Below are positions 25,651-33,683 of a stretch of DNA of 64,000 nucleotides, in pieces. This stretch comes from an uncultured Lachnospiraceae bacterium. Lineage in GTDB: Bacteria > Bacillota > Clostridia > Lachnospirales > Lachnospiraceae. The stretch covers positions 7,572 to 71,571 of the forward strand of contig CAJKGK010000017.1 in the NCBI GenBank assembly GCA_905199445.1. The letters run 5' to 3'. Positions within the stretch are counted from its first letter, which is position 1. Each line of letters starts with the position of its first letter. The position numbers and the translations under genes are program-made. The notes beneath the pieces are model-generated. The model saw only the letters and a program-made list of their open reading frames with translations. It was not told the DNA's origin and made no database searches.

Positions 25651-26071
25651 ATGAAAAAACAGACGGTAAAAAGAAGAATTTTTATTTCCAATGCCTTAAT
25701 GATATTAGTTACATTCGTATTGGTGTTTGTTATTAATATAGGTGTTCTAAAATTATATTGGGAATCTATTGAGCAGGATTGGCAGATATCCATGGAAACT
25801 ATGGCAGATACAGCAAGTATGGAGGATATGTTGGAAGACTGGACATTGCATCAGCAATCTTTTTATGTGCTGGTTTTTGCAGATATGCTGGTTTGTGTGG
25901 CGGTATGGATTCTGGTCAGTCTATTATTTACAGGAGGACTGGCACGCCAGATCATGGAACCTTTGAATGTTTTAGGACAGGGGGCAAAGAGGATCCGGGA
26001 AAATGAATTAACGGAAGCAATTTATTATAAGGGAGATGAAGAATTCGAAGAAATTGGAATGCAGATTTACC
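25651..26071 (+). pseudogene. Sensor histidine kinase, truncated after the HAMP region
   Basis: The first ~137 codons encode a typical sensor kinase start: K-K-Q-T-V-K-R-R-I-F, TM1, a short extracellular loop, TM2 near residues 75-95 and a HAMP segment (I-M-E-P-L-N-V-L-G-Q-G-A-K-R-I...F-E-E-I). The dimerisation and ATP-binding domains are missing. The frame runs on into flavodoxin-coding DNA out of frame and stops at 26121. The junction near 26060-26070 marks a deletion that removed the kinase core, any gene between and the flavodoxin start. Confidence 0.75.
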
Positions 26072-26072
26072 A

Positions 26073-26303
26073 ATGCCGCTTTATACATTTTTGGAAGAAT
26101 ATGACTTCAGCGGGAAAATAATCATTCCGTTCACTACCCACGGTGGAAGTGGATTTTCCAGAACGATTCAGACTATTTTGGAATTACAGCCAAATGCAAC
26201 CGTGGTTTCTGATGGACTTTCTATCTCACGAAACAATGTGGCGAGCGCAGAAGGAGAAGTGGTAGAATGGGTAAATGGGCTTGGTTTGACAGAAGAGCAA
26301 TAG
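26073..26303 (+). pseudogene. Flavodoxin, C-terminal remnant
   Basis: 76 codons with L-E-E-Y-D-F-S-G-K-I-I-I-P-F-T-T-H-G-G-S-G-F, the last part of a long-chain flavodoxin domain, ending D-G-L-S-I-S-R-N-N-V. The FMN phosphate-binding N-terminal half is absent. It lies directly after the kinase break point, so one deletion explains both. It sits ahead of the DUF4405 and ApbE genes, a flavin redox neighbourhood. Confidence 0.75.
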
Positions 26304-26319
26304 GAAAGGATTGTTTCTG

Positions 26320-27015
26320 ATGAAGAAAAAATTTATCGGTAAAATCATTGTTGATATGATTATGACAGTTTTGCTGTTGCTCCTCATGGGCAGGCAGCTT
26401 ACCGGAGATTTTGTTCATGAATGGATGGGAACCGGGATCTTTATTTTATGGATCATTCATCATATTTTGAATTGGAACTGGTACTGTCACCTTTTCAAGG
26501 GCAAGTACACACTTATGCGTATGATACAGAACGTCGTGAATTTTTCGGTATTGCTTTCCATGCTGGGAATGATGGTAAGCGGAATCATACTTTCCAGAGA
26601 GGTATTTGCTTTCCTGCCGATTTCCGATGGGATTGCTATGGCAAGAACAATGCATATGCTCGGAGCTTTTTGGGGATTCGTACTCATGTCATTGCACCTT
26701 GGTCTGCATTGGAATATGATTCTTGCCATGGTGCGAAAAATGACGGGAATAACGGACGCTAAACTGCGGCAATTTTTAGTACGCCCTTTAGTGATTTTTA
26801 TTGCGGGATATGGCCTATATGCATTTCTGAAAAATCAATTTCCAGCCTATATGTTTTTAACATCTTCTTTTGTATTTTTTAATTTTGAAAGACCTGTTCC
26901 ACTTTTTTTTACAGAGTATATTGCAATTATGGGCCTGTTTATTTTTCTGGCATATTATGCTTCCAAGGAGATTCAAAGGTTGACCGGGAGGAGGAAAAAA
27001 CTTGTGGAGAAATAA
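26320..27015 (+). CDS. DUF4405 integral membrane protein (cytochrome b-like)
   Basis: 231 aa from ATG 26320. Several hydrophobic helices carry well-placed histidines: H-E-W-M-G-T-G-I-F, W-I-I-H-H-I-L-N-W, M-H-M-L-G-A-F-W and S-L-H-L-G-L-H-W. This pattern is that of DUF4405 proteins, which are related to the haem-binding cytochrome b561 fold; haem binding is inferred. AGGAAAGG lies upstream. It appears intact although the flavodoxin before it and the ApbE gene after it are broken, so it may now be an orphan. Confidence 0.75.
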   Translation: MKKKFIGKIIVDMIMTVLLLLLMGRQLTGDFVHEWMGTGIFILWIIHHILNWNWYCHLFKGKYTLMRMIQNVVNFSVLLSMLGMMVSGIILSREVFAFLPISDGIAMARTMHMLGAFWGFVLMSLHLGLHWNMILAMVRKMTGITDAKLRQFLVRPLVIFIAGYGLYAFLKNQFPAYMFLTSSFVFFNFERPVPLFFTEYIAIMGLFIFLAYYASKEIQRLTGRRKKLVEK

Positions 27016-27684
27016 ACTCGTTTCCCTTCTGATCTTATTGGCGCTTACGCTTTCCGAGGACAGAATCAAAGAACTGGAAGCCCTATGGTCAACCACCGAC
27101 GCGAACAGCGATATTTATAAAGTGAATCAAAACGGTGGCGCACGAACAGAAGTCAGTGAAGAAACCGCAGAGATTTTGCAATTTGCGCTTGATATGGCAG
27201 AACAAACGGGCGGTTCCTTCGATCCAACCATTTCCCCAGTGGTTACCACCTGGGGCTTTATCAGCGGGGAATACGATATACCTACTGAGGATGAATTGAC
27301 AGACTTATTACAAAATGTAGACTATGAAAAAGTGCTTTTAGAAGAAAACTTTGTAACCTTGCCGGACGGGATGCATATTTTATAGGTGAAGATGGAAAGC
27401 AATATGGACATATTCTTGATCCTTCCAGCGGTTATCCTGCCGAAAGTGGGTTGGTATCTGTTTCTATTATTGGTAAGGAAGGAAAGATTTGTGATGCTCT
27501 TTCTACTGCAATTTATGTTATGGGGGTTGATAAAGCAGTAAAATATTGGAAGGAATATGGCGGTTTTGAAATGTTGCTTGTAACAGATGAAAATAAAATT
27601 TATCTGACAGAGGGAATTCAAGATGCATTTTTTATGAATGATACTTTTTTAGATATGGAAGTTCATGTAATAAAAAAATTATGA
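27002..27684 (+). pseudogene. apbE: FAD:protein FMN transferase (ApbE) with internal deletions
   Basis: A short signal-like start (W-R-N-K-L-V-S-L-L-I-L-L-A-L-T-L) is joined straight to S-E-D-R-I-K-E-L-E-A-L-W-S-T-T-D, so the usual lipobox and the conserved segment before it are missing. The text continues to F-V-T-L-P-D-G-M-H and stops near 27385. Homology resumes at about 27382 in another frame with G-E-D-G-K-Q-Y-G-H-I-L-D-P-S-S-G-Y-P, the conserved H-I-(L/I)-D-P motif, to the end at 27684. The middle, including the A-V-A-K-G-Y region, is lost. At least two deletions make it non-functional. Confidence 0.8.
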
Positions 27685-27708
27685 GAAAAATATATGCCGA
27701 TCAGAGCG

Positions 27709-27760
27709 AAAATCAGGGTGCAGATTAGGGAATATTCGTCATATCTGCACCCTGATTTTT
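27709..27760. terminator. Bidirectional terminator between apbE remnant and hypE
   Basis: A 15-bp perfect stem, AATCAGGGTGCAGAT (27711-27725) with ATCTGCACCCTGATT (27743-27757), is flanked by A and T runs, so it can serve both strands. Confidence 0.88.
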
Positions 27761-27818
27761 CCGTCATGGCCAAGGCAATACCTTTTCTTCGTTTTTAAAA
27801 AAGGATGAGTTTGTTAAA

Positions 27819-28820
27819 TCAGCAGATTCTTGGAAGCTGCTGACCGCTGAGTTTTGTCAGCAAACGCCTGCCGCCCATGGATGTTTTTAAAATAACCTGA
27901 CCTGGTCTTGATGTTGTAACCTGGCCTATGACAGCAGCCTGACGGCCGCCAGGAAGGCTTTGCATGGCTTTTATAATTGCCTGAGCCTGCTGCGGTGCAG
28001 TAATAACCAGCATCCGTCCTTCACAGGCACAGTAGAGGGGATCAAGCCCTAAAAGATCGCAGGCTGCGGTCACGCTGTTATCGATGGGGATTGCGTTTTC
28101 ATCCAGTTCAATGGAAAAAGCGCTGTTTTCCACAAATTCAGTGAGTGTGGTAGCCACACCGCCCCGGGTAGGATCACGCATGATGCGGATTTTTCCGTCC
28201 CCGGCTTGCAGAGTCGCTGCAGACAGCTGATTCAGGGGCATACAATCCGACAGAAGATTTCCGCTATTTAATCCGGCTCTGGCCATCATAATGGCGGCAC
28301 CGTGACAGCCGGCGCTTCCGCTCAGGATAACCGCATCTCCTTCCCGAAAGTCTTTTTTTCCCGGAAGCTGGGTCAGACGGAAACCGATACCGGATGTGTT
28401 AATGTAAATGCCGTCTCCGCGTCCGTGTTCAACTACCTTTGTATCCCCGGTGACAATTGTTACATTTGCCAGTCTGGCTTCCAAAGCAATGGAGCGGACA
28501 ATATTTTCAAGATCCCGGACGGGAAAGCCTTCTTCAATAATAAAGGAAAGGCTTAGATATTTTGGTATGCCTGCAGCCATGCAAACATCATTGACTGTTC
28601 CGCAGACACAAAGCTTACCAATATCTCCGCCTGGAAATTTCCAGGGAGAGACAACAAAGCTGTCAGTGGAAAAAACAAGGTGATCATTTCCGGGGATGCA
28701 GGCCCCATCGCCCAGTTCATTTAAGGCAGGATTATCAAAGGCCGGAAGTAAAAGGGCGTCAATCAGTTCAGCTGTTTTCTGGCCGCCGCTTCCGTAATCA
28801 AGGGTAATAATATTTTCCAT
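27819..28820 (-). CDS. hypE: Hydrogenase maturation factor HypE
   Basis: 333 aa from ATG 28820, preceded by AAAGGAG; a longer open frame to 29135 lies inside hypD and is not used. HypE dehydrates the carbamoyl group it receives from HypF to a thiocyanate on its C-terminal cysteine, the source of the CN ligands of the [NiFe] site. The N-terminus L-D-Y-G-S-G-G-Q-K is typical. The ATP-binding PurM-like core has D-S-F-V-V-S-P and D-P-T-R-G-G-V-A-T-T. The protein ends in P-R-I-C, the signature carrying the modified Cys. It is the last gene of the hypABFCDE operon. Confidence 0.97.
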   Translation of the reverse strand: MENIITLDYGSGGQKTAELIDALLLPAFDNPALNELGDGACIPGNDHLVFSTDSFVVSPWKFPGGDIGKLCVCGTVNDVCMAAGIPKYLSLSFIIEEGFPVRDLENIVRSIALEARLANVTIVTGDTKVVEHGRGDGIYINTSGIGFRLTQLPGKKDFREGDAVILSGSAGCHGAAIMMARAGLNSGNLLSDCMPLNQLSAATLQAGDGKIRIMRDPTRGGVATTLTEFVENSAFSIELDENAIPIDNSVTAACDLLGLDPLYCACEGRMLVITAPQQAQAIIKAMQSLPGGRQAAVIGQVTTSRPGQVILKTSMGGRRLLTKLSGQQLPRIC

Positions 28821-28836
28821 AGTACAACACTCCTTT

Positions 28837-29931
28837 TTAAAGCTGATAGCGATATGCCGCAGCGCAGGCGCCTTCTCCGGAAACCATACACGGACCAACA
28901 GGATCTGAAGGTGTGCAGACGGTTTTAAAAAGCGGACATTGGGATGGCTGAGCGGCACCGCGGATGACCTGGGAACAGAGACAGCCGGGAATGGAGGACT
29001 CTGTGGATATCTGAAAATCAAAGCGTTTGGCGGCATCATACAGGGCAAAGTCTTCACGAATGGCCAGCCCGCTATACGCCACGGCACCAAGACCGCGCCA
29101 ATGGCTGAGACAGGGGGTAAATACCTGTGAAACAAGCTTTTGGGCAGCCAGATTACCTTCTGGTTTTACAAGCCGGATGTATTCATTTTTCAGGCATGGT
29201 CTATGGTCGGCCAGCATTTTTACAAGAGCATAGACAGAATAAAGCAGATCTGCCGCTTCAAAGCCGGAAATAACTGCACCAAGACCGTATTCTTCCGGGA
29301 GAAATCTGAAAATACCGGTGCCGGTAATGGCAGCCACATGTCCGGGGCATAAAAAGCCGTTGACGCAAAAATCATCTGCAGCAATCAATGTTCGCAGTGC
29401 GGGTTCGGTCAGCTTTAAAAGGCTGAGTACCGAAAAATTTTTAAGGCCCATACGGGATGCTTCCAGAATACATGCCGCCGTCCCCGGGGCTGTTGTTTCA
29501 AAACCAACGCCAAGAAAAATAAATTGTTTGTCAGGCCGCGCAGCCGCTAACTTGAGTGCATCTATGGGAGAGTAGACGGTTTCGATGGATGCCCCCAGCG
29601 CCCGGCGTCTTAGCAGGCTGTCGCCGCGCACACTTCCCGGAACCCGCAGCAGATCTCCGTAGCTGGTAATGGTCACTCCCGGATGCTGGGATAATTTCAG
29701 GATACTGTCGATAACACCGGCCGGAGTGACACAGACCGGACAGCCTGGGCCGGAAATCAGGCGGATGTTTGGCGGCAGCATACTTTTCAGACCGGTTCTG
29801 GCAATGGCCATGGTATGGGTGCCGCAGATTTCCATCAGTTTGATCGGTCCGGTGGTTTCTGCAAGCCTTTGCAGATGTTTTTTCAGCAGTTGGGGATACT
29901 CAGGGCTTTTAAATTGTTTTTCATAGAGCAT
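28837..29931 (-). CDS. hypD: Hydrogenase maturation factor HypD
   Basis: 364 aa from ATG 29931, nine bases after GGAGG inside the end of hypC; TTG 29937 is a weaker choice. HypD is the iron-sulfur scaffold on which, with HypC, the Fe(CN)2CO unit is built. Motifs: M-E-I-C-G-T-H-T, S-G-P-G-C-P-V-C and G-F-E-T-T-A-P. The C-terminal part carries the [4Fe-4S] cysteines around I-P-G-C-L-C-S-Q-V-I-R-G. It overlaps hypC by 11 bp. Confidence 0.97.
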   Translation of the reverse strand: MLYEKQFKSPEYPQLLKKHLQRLAETTGPIKLMEICGTHTMAIARTGLKSMLPPNIRLISGPGCPVCVTPAGVIDSILKLSQHPGVTITSYGDLLRVPGSVRGDSLLRRRALGASIETVYSPIDALKLAAARPDKQFIFLGVGFETTAPGTAACILEASRMGLKNFSVLSLLKLTEPALRTLIAADDFCVNGFLCPGHVAAITGTGIFRFLPEEYGLGAVISGFEAADLLYSVYALVKMLADHRPCLKNEYIRLVKPEGNLAAQKLVSQVFTPCLSHWRGLGAVAYSGLAIREDFALYDAAKRFDFQISTESSIPGCLCSQVIRGAAQPSQCPLFKTVCTPSDPVGPCMVSGEGACAAAYRYQL

Positions 29932-30139
29932 TTCCAATTTCCTCCAGAAAATGGATGTTTTCCAGAGCCTGTTGCTCGGTCATTTTTTCGATGGCAAAAC
30001 CGGCGTGTACCATCACATAGTCGCCGACAGCTGCATCTTCAATTAGATCTATTCGAATATCTTTTTCAATGCCGCCGGCTTCACAGGTGGCCTCACACCC
30101 ATTCATATTTTTGATTTTCATTGGTATGGCAAGACACAT
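29921..30139 (-). CDS. hypC: Hydrogenase assembly chaperone HypC
   Basis: 72 aa, family size. It starts M-C-L-A-I-P: Cys2 binds the iron unit and the hydrogenase large-subunit precursor. The OB-like fold has D-A-A-V-G-D-Y-V-M-V-H-A-G-F-A-I. The start codon lies 47 bp inside the 3' end of hypF. The ribosome site AAAGGAGGA lies in hypF. Confidence 0.96.
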   Translation of the reverse strand: MCLAIPMKIKNMNGCEATCEAGGIEKDIRIDLIEDAAVGDYVMVHAGFAIEKMTEQQALENIHFLEEIGNAL

Positions 30140-32429
30140 ATTGATTCCTCCTTTGAGCCGCAGCGATTGCCAGCTGACCCAGAGCCAGGCCTTCATCACC
30201 AGGACTGGTACGCTGCTGAACATAAACTCTAAAACCGGACCGTGTAAGCAGATCGGTAATTTTGGACAGTAAAAATTGGTTGAAGAAAACACCTCCAGAC
30301 AGGACAACCGGATATTTTTCCGGATTTAATGCTTGGCATTGATTCAGCGCCAGATGACACAGTGTCGACATAAAACGCCAGGTAATCATATGAGGTGATA
30401 TATGCATGTCAAGATCCCGAATAATTGCACGGATCATTGGGCGCCAGTCGAAACGGCGAATGTTGTTTTCCATATAAAATGCCAAAGGGTAGGACGAATT
30501 TTGGGGTAACTTTCTGTTGGACGTCTGTAAAAGGGCCTCAAGTGTGGCCGGTCCTTCGCCGTCATAACTGATTGTATGGGTGCCGGTGATCAGTGCACAG
30601 ACTCCGTCAAACAGACGTCCCATGCTGCTGGCCCCTGGACAGGCGATGCCAGAGTCAAGGAGTTGTTCAAGCATCTGGATCTTTGATTCTGGAAGGGGAA
30701 TATATTTTAACATAGCACTGTCCATGGGGGAGCCGCTGCAGGCTTCCTTGAAAAGAGAAAGGGCAATTCTGCCAATTTCTATCGTTGACCTGTCACCTCC
30801 TGGAAGGGGAATCGGCCGTATACTTCCCCGTCGGACAAAGTTGTCATAATTTCCCTCGAGAAATTCGCAGCCCCAGATGTTACCGTCTGTGCCCAGACCT
30901 GTTCCGTCCCATATGATGCCAAAAACCGTTCCGGACAGTTTACGGTCAGCCATGCAGGCTGCCATATGCGCCCAATGATGCTGAACCTTAAGAAGGGGAA
31001 GGCCCAGTTGACGGGCGTATTTTTCGGCTTGAGCGGTTGAACCGTAATCCGGATGGAGATCACACACAAGATACTGAGGCTGAATTTTAAACAAATGAAA
31101 ATAAGTTTCCATGGTATCTTTATAATGATCCATGGTTTCCATGTTTTTCAAATCACCGATATGAGGACTCATAAAAATATGACAGTCGTTACCCAGAGCG
31201 AATCCGCCTTTTTGTTCTGCACCAAAGGCACAAATGCCGTTGACGGAGCGGTGGAAAGTCAGAGGCTGTGGGGCATAGCCGCGGCTTTTCCGTATAAAAA
31301 CAGGATGATTCTTAAATACAGCGACAAGGGAATCATCACATCGATTTTCGATGATCCTGTCATTGAGAAGAAAACCGTCTGCCACATACTTGAGTTTGTC
31401 TAAGGCCTGATCATTATCAATGAGTACTGGGCTGCCGCCGGTATTGGCGCTGGTCATTACAAGGATTTCAAAGTTTTCCATAAGCAGCTCATGAACCGGC
31501 GTATAAGGAAGCATGACGCCCAACATCTGACCGAAGGCAACATTGTTAAAGTCATCACGGTTCTTTTTCCGAAGAAGGACAATGGGACGGCGGGGGCTGG
31601 TAAGAAGACGGGCCTGAACATCACTGATATGACAGAATCGGGCGGCGGTTTTAAGGTCCCTGCACATAACGGCCAAAGGTTTTTTGGGGCGCTGTTTTCG
31701 GATACGCAGACTGTCCACAGCCTGTGGGCGATTGGCGTTGCAGGCAAGGTGAATACCGCCGATGCCTTTAACTGCAAGAATTTTATCCTGGGATAGCAGT
31801 TGTGAGGCGGCCTTGAGTGCGGATGGGCCGTAAATATAATGGCTGTCCTTAAGGCCGGCGGTGAAAAATACTTGAGGTCCGCATGTGGGGCAGCAGTTTG
31901 GTTCAGCGTGATAACGGCGATTGGTAATATCTTTATATTCGCTGAGACAATCCGGGCACATCCGGAAAACATTCATAACGGTTTGGCTGCGGTCATAAGG
32001 CAGGGCCTTGACGATTGTATAGCGGGGACCGCAGTTGGTACAGTTGATAAAAGGATAGTGATATCGTCGGTCTTTAGGGGAGAAAAGCTCCCTGCGGCAA
32101 TCCGGGCAAAGGGCTGTGTCCGGTGCAATCAGCGTCACCTGGTGGTCACAATGGCTTGGACGGATTGTAAAGCTGTTACATTTCCCTTTAGGAGTCAGGG
32201 GACGGATGTGGATGTCTTCGATCACGGCCATAGGTGGTGGGGCGTTTTTTAAAGTTTTCACAAAACAGTCCAAATCAGTCGGCAAGCCTTCCAAAAGAAT
32301 TTCCACACCGCCGGATGTATTCCGAACCCAGCCGCCTAGATTGTTTTCACTGGCCAGACGATGCACAAAAGGCCGGAAGCCCACGCCCTGCACAATACCA
32401 CGAACGGTTAAAAATAGTCCTCCGTTCAT
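30093..32429 (-). CDS. hypF: Carbamoyltransferase HypF
   Basis: 778 aa. HypF uses carbamoyl phosphate and ATP to carbamoylate the C-terminal Cys of HypE. In order: an acylphosphatase domain (about 1-90, G-I-V-Q-G-V-G-F-R-P-F-V), a double zinc finger (C-P-D-C, C-T-N-C-G, C-P-D-C, C-P-T-C-G), a YrdC-like domain starting near I-L-A-V-K-G-I-G-G, and a Kae1-like C-terminal domain (H-H-W-A-H-M-A-A, D-G-T-G-L-G, S-G-G-V-F-F-N). The start ATG overlaps the hypB stop (ATGA). About 15 residues extend past the usual end (G-Q-L-A-I-A-A), giving a 47-bp overlap with hypC. Confidence 0.96.
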   Translation of the reverse strand: MNGGLFLTVRGIVQGVGFRPFVHRLASENNLGGWVRNTSGGVEILLEGLPTDLDCFVKTLKNAPPPMAVIEDIHIRPLTPKGKCNSFTIRPSHCDHQVTLIAPDTALCPDCRRELFSPKDRRYHYPFINCTNCGPRYTIVKALPYDRSQTVMNVFRMCPDCLSEYKDITNRRYHAEPNCCPTCGPQVFFTAGLKDSHYIYGPSALKAASQLLSQDKILAVKGIGGIHLACNANRPQAVDSLRIRKQRPKKPLAVMCRDLKTAARFCHISDVQARLLTSPRRPIVLLRKKNRDDFNNVAFGQMLGVMLPYTPVHELLMENFEILVMTSANTGGSPVLIDNDQALDKLKYVADGFLLNDRIIENRCDDSLVAVFKNHPVFIRKSRGYAPQPLTFHRSVNGICAFGAEQKGGFALGNDCHIFMSPHIGDLKNMETMDHYKDTMETYFHLFKIQPQYLVCDLHPDYGSTAQAEKYARQLGLPLLKVQHHWAHMAACMADRKLSGTVFGIIWDGTGLGTDGNIWGCEFLEGNYDNFVRRGSIRPIPLPGGDRSTIEIGRIALSLFKEACSGSPMDSAMLKYIPLPESKIQMLEQLLDSGIACPGASSMGRLFDGVCALITGTHTISYDGEGPATLEALLQTSNRKLPQNSSYPLAFYMENNIRRFDWRPMIRAIIRDLDMHISPHMITWRFMSTLCHLALNQCQALNPEKYPVVLSGGVFFNQFLLSKITDLLTRSGFRVYVQQRTSPGDEGLALGQLAIAAAQRRNQYVSCHTNENQKYEWV

Positions 32430-33109
32430 GCCTGGGGATCATGCTGCGTATTTGGGGCCGTGCAGGCAGCAATCTGTTCGTTTAAAAATGTACACAGCTG
32501 TTCAATACCTTCACCGTTCCGGCAGCTGACATGAAACATTGGAGACAGTGGATTAACGGCTCTGTAGTTACATTCTACCCGATCCACATCAAAATCAAAA
32601 TAAGGCAGCATGTCATACTTGTTCAGAACAAGGCAGCCGGTATCCGTAAACATTAAAGGGTACTTTTCAACTTTGTCATCACCTTCGGGAATGCTTAAAA
32701 TCGTAATGCGTAAAGCTTCTCCGATATCAAATTCGGCAGGACATACAAGATTGCCGATGTTTTCCACAAAGATCACATCCAGTGACGAAAGATCAAACAA
32801 AGGAAGAATATTCTGGATACTCATGGCTTCGATATGGCAGGCCCCATCGGTGTTAAGCTGAACTGCCGGAATATTTTGTGCTGCAATTTTGTCGGCATCG
32901 ATTTGCCCTGCAATATCACCTTCGATAACGCCGATGCGCCACCGTGTCCGCAGCTTTTCAATCAGCGTTGTGATCAGGCTTGTTTTTCCGGTTCCCGGGC
33001 TTCCCATAATATTAATCATACATATATGATGGCTGGCCAGAGTCTCTCTGACCTGAGCACTGACATTTTCATTCCATTCCATCACCTGATGGAGTACCTT
33101 GATTTCCAT
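32426..33109 (-). CDS. hypB: Hydrogenase nickel-insertion GTPase HypB
   Basis: 227 aa from ATG 33109, nine bases after GGAGG. HypB is a GTPase that works with HypA to deliver nickel to the large subunit. G1 is G-S-P-G-T-G-K-T-S; E-G-D-I-A-G and N-K-Y-D-M-L are the later G motifs. C-H-I-E-A holds the metal-site Cys-His at the dimer interface. There is no N-terminal His-rich nickel store. It overlaps hypA by 41 bp and hypF by 4 bp. Confidence 0.96.
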   Translation of the reverse strand: MEIKVLHQVMEWNENVSAQVRETLASHHICMINIMGSPGTGKTSLITTLIEKLRTRWRIGVIEGDIAGQIDADKIAAQNIPAVQLNTDGACHIEAMSIQNILPLFDLSSLDVIFVENIGNLVCPAEFDIGEALRITILSIPEGDDKVEKYPLMFTDTGCLVLNKYDMLPYFDFDVDRVECNYRAVNPLSPMFHVSCRNGEGIEQLCTFLNEQIAACTAPNTQHDPQA

Positions 33110-33452
33110 TGATATCAACCTCCAAACTGTCAATTAAAAATTCCCTGCCGGAAAGAACCTTAAGTTTTAAGCTGCCGCAGCCGGGACAGGCAATGCTTTT
33201 GCGGGTGATTTCACTTTCAAGACCACAGTCGTTGCAGTGTACCTTTAAAGGCAGAACATGGGCCTCGATTTTTACCCCCTGTGCAATGGTGTCCTGTGCA
33301 ATGACATCCATATACATTTGAATACAATCCGGGACGATGCCACAGAATGGTCCCATCAGAAGCCGGATGGTTCGTATTCTGACAGCATTTTGTTTTTGGG
33401 CTTCCCGGATGGAATCTTCCAGAATATTTTGTGTAATACTTAGCTCATGCAT
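33069..33452 (-). CDS. hypA: Hydrogenase nickel metallochaperone HypA
   Basis: 127 aa. The nickel site is the N-terminal M-H-E (His2). The zinc site is C-x2-C (C-N-D-C) and C-x2-C (C-P-G-C) in the second half. It is the first gene of the leftward hyp operon, divergent from the ech operon. The last ~15 residues extend past the usual HypA end and overlap hypB. GGAAGGAAG lies before the ATG. Confidence 0.95.
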   Translation of the reverse strand: MHELSITQNILEDSIREAQKQNAVRIRTIRLLMGPFCGIVPDCIQMYMDVIAQDTIAQGVKIEAHVLPLKVHCNDCGLESEITRKSIACPGCGSLKLKVLSGREFLIDSLEVDINGNQGTPSGDGME

Positions 33453-33591
33453 AATTACAGCTTCCTTCCCACAGATTTAACTTGTTGAAAACGGCGTTGA
33501 TTTTGTACCATCGCCGGGATTCTGTAGTTATTCTAGCACGAGTGGATGTAAAATTCCATATGAGATTTTGGTAAAATTTTAACAAATTCTC

Positions 33592-33620
33592 TTGAAAAAA
33601 GTTAAAAAAAGTACTATAAC
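33592..33620 (+). promoter_or_regulatory. Probable ech operon promoter
   Basis: TTGAAA (33592-33597), 17 bp, TATAAC (33615-33620), 63 bp before echA. The 231-bp hypA/echA gap has no sigma-54 -24/-12 signature that I can find and no gene. Confidence 0.6.
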
Positions 33621-33683
33621 AATGAAGTGGGGTATTCTACACCATAAAGTTTTATCAGATTAAATTAAAGAGGAGGGTTTTTT

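Noticed and set aside
28821..29135. N-terminal extension of hypE
   Set aside because: It lies inside hypD in another frame; ATG 28820 has a good ribosome site and gives the standard HypE start.
33453..33683. Sigma-54 promoter for hyp/ech
   Set aside because: No GG-N10-GC pair at -24/-12 was found; sigma-A boxes fit instead.
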